From Neodiprion pinetum (lineage: Eukaryota > Arthropoda > Insecta > Hymenoptera > Diprionidae), in NCBI RefSeq assembly GCF_021155775.2, contig NC_060233.1, positions 36,115,077 to 36,179,076 of the forward strand: DNA of 64,000 nucleotides, read 5' to 3'. How positions within the stretch are numbered: position 1 is the first letter of the stretch; each line of letters begins with the position of its first letter. Positions 14,501-27,200 of the stretch are shown in pieces. The translations under genes and the position numbers were made by a program. Under the pieces are notes generated by a model. The model did not search any database. It was not told the DNA's origin and saw only the letters and a list, made by a program, of their open reading frames with translations.

Positions 14501-17500
14501 GTCCTTTAACAGTGCAGGAATAATCTCCGAGACTCATTTCAACCCATTTCTTGTCTGGATAAATTTCTGAAAGGAGCCACCCGCTGCGTACCATTTCAGC
14601 GAGTGCCTTGCTCCGAATTAGAGCGAACGCCCAGAGAAAGGAATCGCTCTGATTCGCACGCTGAATCCTTTCGAATATCCTTTTGTCCATGTCCGGGACG
14701 ACAAAGGTGTCCAAGAAATCTCTGGACCGAGATAGGCACTTCTGTGTCCGCGGCGCACGTGAGAGGCGAATATAATGAAAGGAAGAGATCTTCCGTTCGA
14801 GTGTTCCAGTACTCCGCACGCATTGAGCCGAGATTTCTATCTTTAACTCGATGAGTTGAATTATTGTCTGAAAATGTCTGCAAACATTTTATGTTTCGGG
14901 GCCATAAGGCTTGGCGAGAAACTCGCATAGCTAGTGCCGCCGCCCCGCCGTTTCCAGAGAAGTCAAGTGTAAACTATAATTACGTCTCCCACAAATCCTA
15001 ATTATTTCCTAGGCGCACGCCCTGTTCCGACTCCCACTTCTGGCGCTAGGTTAGTCCAAACCGAAAAATTAAAAAGTTCCTTTTTCGAATTAGCTCACTC
15101 ATTCTCTCGGTTAACTATACGCGTAGCTACTCATTATCCAGACGCCGAGGCTGCGTCATTCGGCGTGGCGTTAAACAATTAGTATTTCGCGTGTCCAATT
15201 TTTCTCGGATTTTGCACCCTGAGTATTTTTTCCAACATGATCATTCTTTTCCTCCAAAGGGGTGGAGTTTCTCAAAGTCTCGGCGGTCCTTTGAACGTGA
15301 GCACCATATGTCAGATCGGCGAACCGTCGCCATTTTGAGAACAAAGCTGCCGTTGAACAATTAGCTGAAAAATCAGGCGTGAAGTCAGTCACCGAGGGGC
15401 AAGGGTGCCGGCCGGGTAGCAAGGGGTGTGGTTCCAATTTGCGAAATAGCCTTTTTCCCCTTATGCTTTCCCTGTCTTTCCATCGCCACTTCCTTCTTTT
15501 CCTCTCTCTTCATTCCTCGTCTTCTCTCAATGCGCCCACTTTCTCTCTCTATCTCTCTCTCTCGCTCGCTTTTTTGTCTCGTCCCGTTGTCCAGATGTCG
15601 CGAAATTCCTCCGGGTCATTATGTCTGTCAATTGCGACACCCAGAAAATTGGAGAAATCTCCTGCCAGTCGAATTAACGGCAATTGCCAACTTTTCCTCG
15701 ATATTCGATTCACCGTGTCAGTTCAACGCGGAGTAAATTTAAGGAAATATCTTCGAATCGAATATCTTCTTTGTCCTTAAAATAAAAACCAAGTTTGCGT
15801 GTATTCAACTATCGAATATCGTAAAAATTAAGCAGAGAATTTCAAGTTCACCGTACAACAGAATCGAGGATTGGCATCGACCCCCCACAGCACGTGGTAA
15901 CTAATTTCTGCAATCGGAGCGGGTAAGGGTGCGTATAAATAATCAATAGACTCGTTACAAGGGCGTGTGTAAATCACGGATCGCGGACATCAGAAACGGG
16001 AGAGCAGGCACGCGATTTGCAGACTTTAGCGCCACCGAGAGGCTGCAGCGATGTCCCACATCAGACACCCGCTGCGATTGTGAAAACAAATCATCGATTT
16101 TTACCCGTCGATTTAATTTTTCGTACATAAAAGAAAGAAGTTTTCAACGGTCTTCGATCGGCTCGAGAATTGATTTATCGCAATGACCTGCAGCGTCTCC
16201 ATTACCGACACGCCGGGCCGCATGCGGAGAGGCGAAAAACGCAATAGCAAAAAGATAGGGACGAAGTTGAGGCGACGCACGAGCGTGCGAGAGAAGAAGA
16301 TGACGAAGATAAGAGAGCCGGGAGAAAGAAAGAGCGAACGAGGAAAAAAACCGGGGTGAAATATTTTCTCAGGAAGCATGGATGACGGCGGGATTATTGC
16401 AGAGGATACCAGAGACAGAACATCCTGTCTAGCTCGAGACCGGCAGGTGCACTTCAGCTCGAAGGCTCGGCGTTCGCGATAGACCCGCTCATCCAGGTTC
16501 GCAGGTCAGATTTTTTGCGCTAGAATTGCGGCAGATCCCGAGATCCCTCCACCGTCCGCCTTCAGCCAGAGCGATGATTACCTCGAGCTAGGCGGAAGTC
16601 CGAGAGAGAGCCACACCTCAGTCGGAGCGGCGACGAACAGAGAGACTGCAATGAAATTATCGAATGAAACTATATTCGGGGCTGAACTGTGAGAAAGCGA
16701 CTGTCTCTAGAAACTTTTTTCCATACGGTACGATCGCCACGAGGTCTCGCGGCTGAATGGAGCTTACGTGTGGCCCATGGATTTATTAGCGGCATTATCC
16801 CAGTGGGCGGTGGTCTTATTTATAGTTTTCGGCTTGCTTTTCTGAGTCTAGATTTATCTCGAAACTCCAGGATAGCGCTATTAGCGAGTAATTCCTCTCG
16901 CGGTTCACCTCAAGGGGGCATATGGACTCCGTGAAAGAGGGTTATTCTTCAAGAACCATACGTTTCTGGCACTGACGTTACTTCTATTGGACCGTTTCCC
17001 CGCTTTCTCGATCCACCTTTACGTTGAAGTCGATGCTTGTGAGACGTAGTGGCTTGCAATTTGTAGTCACAGTCGACGGTGAAGTGGTTTTCACTAAAGC
17101 CGAATCAATCACGACTTCCAGTTTATGTTTGACCGTTACTGATTTTTCAGGAACTCAAAATCCCGCTCAATGAAAGTTTTCAAAAAACTCAAGATCAGCT
17201 GGACCGCATTTATAATCACACATCACGGTTTAAACTACCTGCGTTTTGTTGCGAATTCAAAATGTGTGCACGAAAATACCGGCAAACAATGAAATCGATC
17301 GCCACAAGCTTGGCAATGCCTTTTATAAAGAACCTGCTTTAAAAGGATCAAAAATTCAAACAGCGGTTGATCTGATTTGATATGTCGACTGCTTTTACTC
17401 CGACGGTATACTTAAAAGTGAGTGCTGAGATCCCGCAGATCAGGACGCTGAAGCGTAGTCAGCTGAAGCAGTAAAGGCGCGTTATCAAAAAACGAACGGA

Positions 17501-19500
17501 GGAAAAAAGCTTCCCTTGAGACAGCCCAGTTCTTCAAAGATATCCCCTCGAGTCTGGAGACGAGGGGTTTTATCAAAGGCGGCTGGAGCAAGCAAGCCGG
17601 TCCAAAAACTTCAGCTGGACGTCGAGGGCACCATAGCGATGTTGAAATTCCGCGGTGCGCGCAGCTCGCTCCTATTCTGCTCGACATGACCGAGAGACTG
17701 CCGCACGCTCGTTTAGTCAAATCAAAATTCTCGCACGGATTCCACCCGGCCATTATACGAGGTCGCGGAAGCATGCTCACCGCGTTCTCTGGACCGTAAA
17801 TCAAACCTCGACGAGTATTTTGCTTACCCCAAATACGTCGTCGATCCCTTGCACACGGCCCTAAATTGACAAGGTAATTCAACCCAATCGAGCATCGCGA
17901 CACGCCAGAATGGAGAGGAAGAAATCGAAAGCGGAGCCACATTCGAGTTCCGCAACTGGTTGGCCAAGTTCTCTCTTCTCTTGGCTCGTCGGGGTGAGCA
18001 GAGATCATTCGGTGAAACCAGTACCTGCAGATCTCGATGAGCGGATGCATAAGAAACAATAAAAAGATGAAAAAAGCCACTGAATGGATCAGCAGATTTT
18101 TTCCCAATGTTTATTCTTCTCGGACTCTGCGGGCACCGGGTATTAGAGAGATCCGCAACTGGACCACGTAATGCTTCGAGTACGTTTGCTGCGTGGGTAA
18201 TCGCTCGTGCGTAAATACCCAGCTCTCGCGTGTTTAAACCTACAGCGTAAAGGATTACGGACGGCACAATTCCTGGTCCTGTTATTCATGACTGGCGCGG
18301 TTCCCAACGAGCTGCAGGCAACTTCCAACTTCTACCTAATCCCTCGCTTTGCCCCTGGGTGCAGGAAACCAGTTCTCCCTCGGGGTATTCCCGGAGGATT
18401 TTCCTCCTCGGTAAGGTACTGGATCTCTTTGGTCAAACTTACAATTAGAATTGATCGCGAGCTGGTCCGAGTTAATGATGATGTTCGATTTGTGAAAAAA
18501 ATTATACCTACGTAAGAAGTTCGACCAGTCAATGCGACTACGGCTGGTGAAATACTTGTAACGACATTCGCACAGCTGCTTCGCGGCCGTCTATCGTCCG
18601 GCTGACGGTTTAACGAGAACCGCGGTCCATTTTTGGAAAAATAGCTGACGCGCCTCGACCCCGTTTTTGGGCCGCGAAACTTCGTGCGGTTAATACTCGC
18701 GAGTCGCGGAACGAATCGGTGACGGGGGCGCGGCAACTTCTCGCATTTAAATCGGTGTTTAAATATTTTTTGCCGAAATCGGCGGCATTCGTCGTCTGGC
18801 CGAGGAACAATTCGGTCTCCTTGAGCAATACCGAATCAGGCTCCGGATGCCGCTGCACTTGCAGTCCGCGCCTGGACTTTCCATCGGCGTACCGTTAAAA
18901 GCGATTTCAACTCCGGAGTAAAGTTGTGATACAAATTACCTCTCGCGTAATAACCAGTTGATCCGACAAAAAACGTCTTCCCATTCCCTCGCTCTTGCAG
19001 AGCTATACGCGTACTCGTATAGGTATACGCGCCGCATTAAAGATCCACCGCAATAGTTTTTGTCGCGAAATTTAACGTCATTCCGTCTGATTGATTGATC
19101 GATTGAGTGACTGATTGATTTCATTTATAAGTCATTTTTTGCCGAAAAACTTTTTTCGCTTTCAAGACAGATACGAATGTGCAAGGCGAGCTGGAGGTAG
19201 ATGAAAACTTTTCTGCGAAACGGTACGAAAATTTGTCCGATGATAATATTAAAACGGTTTGAGAACTGGACGGAGAATTGAATCTGTCGCTGGAGAAACC
19301 GCGGTGAACCGGTCTCGATGGAACCGAGTTAATTAACTGCTAGTTAATAAATCGTACGTCCTCACAACAACGGCATAACAAAATCATGAACTGGTTAGAG
19401 AGAAGTACATGTATTTTATTCGAATAAGCTGGACATTTACATGTATTAATTGATCGAATAAATTATTTATCGCATACTCGCCTGTCGCCCGGCTTTTTTA
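8501..19500. other. Gene-free stretch with purine/pyrimidine-rich tracts
   Basis: It contains purine-rich runs (14039-14081, 16230-16350), CT-rich runs (14260-14285, 15530-15575) and three CACGTG E-boxes at 12950, 12989 and 13111. The longest open frame (17412-18107, minus) has an R/P/S/W-rich composition after a hydrophobic start and no recognisable domain. Confidence 0.45.
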
Positions 19501-22500
19501 CATTCATTGCCGCACATATATGGACTAATATTGCGCGTTTCTTAATCGCACGATCGCATGTCACGCGATGTAAATTTCAATGAATTCGCGCAGTGAATAT
19601 TTCTGTACTCTGATACAAGAGCGCCGTAGTAATTCACAGAAGACGTGAATTTGATTATACAAAATACCGTAAACAAATGTCCGAGAAAAACCGCAGGTCT
19701 CCAAATGTCTCGTACAATTTTAAGTGAATAGGGATATAAATCTGCGATCAGTAGTTGTAGAAATAAGACCTCGTTCATGAGGATAAATTTCATTACGGTA
19801 TTTGCTTCTGAATATATTGTTGGAGATAGAAATAAACGAAGGACAATCATGAGAATTCCCGAAATCGTATAACGAATTATTCGATGTTCGGAAAATAAGA
19901 GAAGAAACTGATTTCATCAAGGACGCAGAACGGTTCAACGTTACCTGGATGCTTGTTTTTTGCACGAGAAAAAAATTTTAATTTACACTCCGAAGGCCTG
20001 GAAGCCGAGAGGCCTCGCTAAAATTTTGGCAAACGTCAAAAAAGAAGCACAACCGTTAAACTTTATGTGGCACTTCGCCGCTCCGTCTCTGCCTCCCCTT
20101 CCTCACTCTCGTCCCGAAAGCAGTGGTTTATTGAGTCTCCTCGCTCTCCGAGGTGACGCCGGGCTCGTCAATCAGCCTGGAAGGAGAGTCGTCTCGTCCA
20201 GTCTCGGTCGCGGGGTCGCGGGCCGAAGGCAGGTGCCCGAAACTCCCGGGTCTGACCCCCTTCGGGATCTCTCTCGATGTTCCCATATCCGAGGCACGTA
20301 TGCGGACCGCGCGTGCACGTGCAGCAGCGGCATAAGTCGCGATCAGCGGGCGCGCGTAAGCCGTTACGTAAATCTCCGAGTGACTCTCGCCGTTCCCAAT
20401 CTGGCCTTTACATCCCCATGGAAGATAAAGGAGCACTCAGAAGCCTGGAAGAGTGGTCGCTGTACGAGTTTTTATCAAAGTTGCGTTTACAAGAATTAGG
20501 CACGACGCAGGCGCAAGGATGTTCTCGAAGAATTCGATCTCCTTCGTTAGCGCTGATCGTACGTACGCACGGGCGTAACACCCGTTCGTTACACCCGCAT
20601 TCCGAAGCGCGAAGGGAGTCTTAGAATTTCACCGATTCACCCAATCTGAGAATTCCTCCTCGGCAGGCCTTCGGGGATTCACGGAGCTCCGACAGCGCGG
20701 CTTGAAGCTCTTCGTCAGGGCGGCGTCTGCGGCGTTCCGCAATATCTGCACAATTTGTTGGATAATGCGCAACGCCGCGGATACCAGACGGCGGATGGAC
20801 TGGGGTGAAATTGAAGATCCCGTCGCGGTTAATGACTAATCACATAAGTGAGTAGGATGAGTGCTCGCTGCTTCGCCGAGCAGAGACGAGACGAGCGGAG
20901 ACGAGCGACGCACGTCCCGTAAGGTGTGCAAGGCGTCTGATATACGTGTTAAGAGAAATGACTGCCGCAGTCTGACGCTGCGCGCGTTCATGTACCTACC
21001 TCTCGGCGGTTTAACATTTTCCCAGGCCGAGTCGAGCTCGAGGCTCTTCTTCAGCGCTCGCGTGGATAAAGCCCGTGGACCCGCAGTGGGAGGCTGTCAG
21101 AGCTATTACGTTCGAGGATAGAAAGAGAGAGGGCGGAGGGCGGAGGGCCGCGCATCTCTACTCGGCTACGCGCATTAAGAGGTCGCGCTCCGGCAGGTGG
21201 GACGCGTGATTCACTCGCTCGTTCCAAGAGATGTGGGGAGAGAGAGAGAAAGGAAGGGAGAGAGGGACGCGGATCGTCGACGTTGATCAGGATGAGGCCG
21301 CGGTTAATTCCAGGGGGAGACCCGCGTCTTTCCCACAAATCTAATAAAATCAAATTAGCCAAGAGGAAGACGCCGTCGCGGAGTCTGAGTGTTCTTTTTT
21401 ATAATTTCTATGTAATATAACACAAGATCGATAAAATAATTAAAAAAATATCGATAGTGGCTGTGGAAAAAATTCATGCTCTTGTTGGAGAAAAAAAAGA
21501 TCACGGATAGACATTCGAAACTGTATAATAAATCTTCATCAAAATGAACCTCGCTAAATTTTCTTCAGGACAGTCTTACAATAATTTGTTGAGCTTAAAT
21601 CCAGGTCTCATGGAAGTACGATTACCGTTAGATCTCTGGTTTGAGAGAATCAGACACGAAATCAAATGGTTTCAGCAATTATCTGCCGATATTAAACCAG
21701 CTCTGTAATCCGTGGAGACAAAAAACCGCGACTCTACCAACGGATTTGCGAAATCTGGGTGAGTCCGGTAGCCCGTGCTTTCTCAGAGGGCTCATAAATC
21801 TTCTTGGATAAGTTTACCATCTCGGCGGAGAGTTGCGGCAGCTGCCTCTGGAACCTACCGAGGCCGTTGCAGCTTGACAGTGGTTGTAATGGGCATTACA
21901 CGGAGAGGGTGAGGGAGTGCAATAATCAGACTTCATCTGGTTGCGCGGTGCGCGTTCGTCGACCGAGCATACATCACGGAGAAGACGCCGGCCGGCTCCT
22001 GGTGGCCTCAGGGTCCTCCGACGAAAGACTACACCGACGAACGGACCAGAAAAGGAGAAAGAGGTCGGAGCGCTTGTATCGTCGTCGGTGCAATTAATCG
22101 CTCTTTCTTCGACGCGAGCTTTAAAGCATCCGCATCTTCCGGCTGGTGGGTTGACTTCCGAGCCGCGGAAGTCTCGGGTCTCGAGAAGGCTTAATTGGAC
22201 TGATGGGTCGAGGAAGCTGATCTTATTCGCGGCAATTAACCGGAGGGATTAATTGACGCGAGAGGTTCTTCGCGCGGAGGGAAAAGAAGCTGGTCGAGAA
22301 TTGAGAAGAGGAGCGTGATCACGAGCGGCTCTCTTCTTGGAACAATCACGAACCGCCGCGGGCGCAAGTGCGTACATCTGCAGTCGTCACGGTGTACCGG
22401 TATCCATTAGTCCGGAGAACGAGACGCTGACACCATGCGAACCCCGGTGGATCACCGACCGAGTTACCCGTTCACTCGGTACCGATCCGGGGACAACGAG

Positions 22501-24200
22501 CTAGAATCGAACCGATCGTTTTGGGAAGTAGATTGAGCACCGAAGATTTTTTCTTTCCCGCAGTCGCGCGTTATGACGATCGGGAGAAAGGTTCGTTTCG
22601 GTTTACGATCCCTTGGCCTACTCTATCGACAGCCATGCGGTGTTTCTCCGTGTGTGCAGAGTACGCGGCGGCTCCGGGACAGGCCATAAACTCGACGAGA
22701 GACTCGCCGCGACTCTCGACTGTGGTTAGATACATAGTTACTCCTCGAACCGACGCCGCGAGCTAGCACCGCGTGTAAAACGCTCGCGTGCATTCCTCGG
22801 TGCGCGTTTCTACGTACCGTGCGCACTCTTACGCACTCACTACCAGGCTCCGGGCACCGGTTAGCCACTGACCACCTGTCCCAGAGCTCGTCTATGACGC
22901 CGTGGCTAAGAATAGAGCAGCTCTACCTTGCCGCAGATCCGCCAGCAAGATGCTGCGCGGTCGGCGGGTCAAGAGTGGCAGCCTGCCGCAGCCGGGCAAG
23001 ATACACTTGTACTTGTGTACCTCGGACAACTTGTATAACCGTCTCTTATTTTATCCCAGAGATCAACGAGCCGTGGAGTTAAGACGAGGAAATAATTGCG
23101 CAAACAATTATTGGTCATTTCTGCATCCTTCTATGAAAAACTTCCGATCAAAGTGTATGGTCGAGTACCTTCTCTGCGCCTGACCGTAGGCAACAAGGTC
23201 TACAGGCTCCGAACGTGCGACGAAAAGTAGATTCAATCGGAAAATAAATTGGTGGGAAGAGGTGCTTGGCTAAACGTTTGAAGGGTGGAATAACTTACCG
23301 ATCGAATATTTCCAGGATATTTACAGGGTTTCAATGAGTTTCAAAATACGTTTTTATTACTGCCATCGCGAAATGAAAGTGTGCCTAAAAATAATTAATA
23401 CTCCTTCGGATTCCATAAAATTTCTTCGTCGGCAGAAAGTTGGAATTTCCAGACGCTCAGCACACGCAATTAACTTGAAAGGTCGCGAGTCTTGGGAAAA
23501 TATTAATTTGCGGTACTGATAATCGATAATCGTAGAGAGCGAGAAATCGGGGAGAAATCTAATAATTATCAACAGAAAGCGTTTTTATTTCCTCAGAGGG
23601 AGTATCGGATTCCTCACACTTGTAAATCCGCACCGGTACCCCGATAATATTTCGCCTGGCTCGACTTTATGGATCATAATTTTAACAAATGGCTAATCCG
23701 GCGGGACGGCAACGTGTACCGGAGATTATTCATGCTCCAGCGGAGACTCGGCGATTTCGGTAATACACATCGAGGGCTTGTACGTGGCGTCGCATCGGGG
23801 GGATCCACACATATATAGATATCTCTCGCGAGGACCGGTATTTAAGCCTTTGTAATCCACGGACGGTTTTGCGGGGGAGCCGCTCTGCAGCCTCGGGTGA
23901 GTCACGGCAGGTGCTGGACTCTCGTCGTGAGGAGCTGGCGAGGACAAGACTGAGGACCGGGTGATCCTTGCGCCTCGAACGGCATCAACGGCGCGATAAC
24001 CGCGCCGAGCTGCTCGGGCCCCTTTAAACCGAGGGCGAGTCCGGTCCCTTCTGTCATCTCGGTCTTCTGGTTAGCGAAGGAAACTTTTTGCCCGAAGTTC
24101 CGATCGTCGCGAACGTGAACCGGTCTCCCGTTAATCGGTTAATCGATGAATGTCCACCTAACGTAATTTGCTCTCCCACGTTGAGAGCTCGTTTTTTCCA
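19501..24200. other. CpG-dense stretch, possible promoter or 5' exon region
   Basis: From about 20,000 to 24,000 the sequence is visibly denser in CpG than its flanks. One exon-like segment (22881-23050) is discussed as a finding. I cannot place a transcription start or a confirmed gene here. Confidence 0.35.
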
Positions 24201-27200
24201 TTCTCCTTTTTTTCGCCTCGCAGCTTCGACGGAACGAGTACACGGGAGGTGAATAGAAAAACGGTAGCGTTGCTGAAAAAAGTATAAGGCGCTTCGAGGT
24301 GTTGGAATTTTTTTTATTTCATACTCGCTGGTGGTTACGGTAACGAGTGAATAGGAAAACGAGTTGAGTGCAAACTTCGGTAATTACGCACGCGATAATC
24401 AAACGAGGAGAGGTTCTTGTGGGCTTTTGAATTATTGCCTCGTGGATCGACTTGGATTGTTAAGAGAGAGTAAGAAAACACCTGGATCCGGGTATTGCGG
24501 AAGATCTTTTTTTCGATATATCTCACTAAACGCAACGCCACCCAAGGTGTCAGGTGAGAGAAGATAGCAGGTAGAGATAGAGGAACCCATCTCCAACACA
24601 TTAGCCATTTTATGGTGGAAGGATATGCCACCCAAAAAAAGTAGATAGGACCTGCGCGATTGTGCCAAGTGGGTGAGAATAATTTTAAAAAGATGTCAAG
24701 GTTAAGGTTAAGGCCAAGAGAGATTTTCAAGGCATCTCAGGTGGTCCCGACTCCGGGGTACTCAACTCTCTATCCCTCTCTCGTTATTGTTGTCGCTTAA
24801 TTTTCTCTCACCCAGCGTTGGAAATGTCGCTGCAAAGATGAACCTGAGATACCCTCCTCTCCCTCTGCCTCGCAAAAATATCACATTGCTTTTTGCATCA
24901 TTCATCGCGCCGCGGAAAAAAAGAACAGACATAAATATAAACTGCGAATACCAACCGATTTGTTTCCCGAATTTAGTACAACCTTTGTAGCCGTGTTTCA
25001 GCTGTATCGCGACTGGAAATCACGAGAAGATCCGCGGGAGTCAAGCGCGAGAAATCTTATTTAGAGGACACGTGGCTGCTCGCAGTGCGGATCGTCGAAA
25101 CGCGGCATAAAAAGGTGTGATCTGATTTTCCATCATCTCGGTCTCTCCGGGATACGGACCCTCCGGCTCGCAGCGACGAGTTTTTCGACCTCTTGCTAGT
25201 CGTACAAAGCGTCCCGGGTGGTCCGCATCCGCGGCGTAACGACGACACGAAACCAGGAGTTACATTTGTCGAGGTCCGTTCGTCGTCCGGAGCGCGGAAG
25301 GCACGCGTTTCTGGAAGACTTTTAAATACTGTTGTCATCCGCGGCACTGCGGCACCATTGTGGTCGTACGCACCTCGAGCAAGACGTCACGGGGATATCT
25401 ATGGATAAAAAGATTTTTGGAAAGGCTGCCAGCAATTCCATAGACAATTAGATCCACCCTACGGTTGCCCAGAAGTTGGTCCAACATCGTCGGGTCCTCC
25501 GCATTGTCCCGCGCCTCCTTGTTCCTCACCTTTTACTTAAGGTTCCCCGGCACGTTTTGTCCCCGCAGTCAGATACGGCCTCGGTTCAGGACGCACGAAA
25601 GAACTGCCGCGCTAAATTGCGTCTTCACGCGCCGGAGGGCTGAGCCCTGATCCTCCGTCTCCCGATGAACCTCACTCCGCGTCTTTCAATGGAAGTAAAT
25701 TGGAACGAAAAACTCTCCCGGTATTCAAACCAGGCGTGAACCAGTCGCCCACTGTTCGGGAAACAGGGAAAGCGCTTTTAGTGCCCGCCCTGAAAATTTC
25801 CCGGCAATTATTTCCACCGAGCCAACCGCCTCTGACGAGTCTCTTGACTTTTGACTACCGGTCGTGAGTCCTGAGGGAAAGCGTGCTTAAATCTGTAATA
25901 ACCTTTGGCCGGAGCTATTATTTACCTTCAAGTCTGCAAACGGGGTTCATCGGCTACGGGGTGGAAGGCTTGACTTCGTCTGGCGACTATTTTCTGACAA
26001 GCAAAGTTGATCGACGCCATCCGTCAAGAGGATCGATGCCACCTTTGTATTAAAAATTCTACTCCAGTCAGCGAAAACAAACTCTTGCACCGAGGGAGCT
26101 GGACTTTCACTCCACCCGTCCAGCCTCTTAAGCAAAGTATTCAACGACCGTCACGTTTTGTCATCCTAAAATAACGCCACCTCGACGATGTTGTTCCAAA
26201 GCATGCTCAAGTACTCTGTAGTCCTCTCGCGGGCAGGTTGACGGACACGTACATAATCGACCGTAGCGTTGATGTACAATGGGCGTGGATGATGCGCGAA
26301 CACTCCATCATGGTCCAAGGATATTCTGGAAATGATGCAGAAAAAGAGAATGAGAACCGCCGGTTCCTTCGATACAAATGACACTGCAGACGTAATACAT
26401 TCTGTATCCAATGACGACCGCGCGATTCTCGGAACCGCGCGGGAATCTATCAAGAATGTGAAAAGGCGCACCGCTGGAGATTGTTTCTTCCACAAATTAT
26501 CCCCGTTATTAATGACAGCGGCAACAAGCGAGAGACCATCTGACACACAGAGCCGCAGTTTTTCTGCAAATCAAAGAAGGCACGGAGCAACCGGTACTCT
26601 GCAACGCAAAAGTTGGAATCGCCGGTTTCGTGATTGGGCTAATTGTCCTGAAAAGAGGTAGTCATTGTCCGCGAAAAATTGGCAATCTTAGCTTACGGAG
26701 AAACGTTGAAAGGCGTTTTTTAAAAAAGTTTCGCATCCGTTCCTCCTGGAATAGGAACCGACGGGAATCGCGTTTAATTAGACGGTACGAGTTTCGTATT
26801 ATATACCAAGGGCGGAAACGAACGATCACGAAGGTGACTCGCCGCCTACATGGAAGTCGCATTCGGGGTTGTAAACTCGGGAGATCTCTACGAGCCCGGG
26901 GGATAGAATTTATTACCATTATAATCCAGCAACCCCTACGAAACCGATGTAACCCTTATCTGGCAGATCTCCACGCCCATCCTCCCCAGCGGTCGCGGGG
27001 GTTGTGGGCACAATAAATAAATCAGGGTCGAGCCCCGCTTAGGCCGACTAGCCCAGGATCTTCGTCTGAGGTTGAGGCCGGGCTGAGCCCTTCGTTTTGA
27101 GCACCCCCACTTATGGGGACGGCCGCGTGCCTCGTTTCGGTCTCACAAGGACTCAGCGGGTCACCCCATGAGCCGGGCCCACGGAGACGTTATGGGAACC

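Noticed and set aside
17412..18107. 231-codon minus-strand frame with a hydrophobic N terminus
   Set aside because: After the first 25 residues the composition is R/P/S/W-rich without any motif, overlapping frames are open too, and no family is recognisable.
19269..19290. TGGACGGAGAA, identical to the first 11 bases of insect miR-184
   Set aside because: miR-184 is almost invariant, and here the remainder of the mature sequence and the complementary arm of the hairpin are absent.
19542..19850. 102-codon hydrophobic minus-strand frame resembling a chemoreceptor fragment
   Set aside because: The hydrophobicity follows from AT-rich DNA, and no conserved receptor motif or continuation into flanking sequence is visible.
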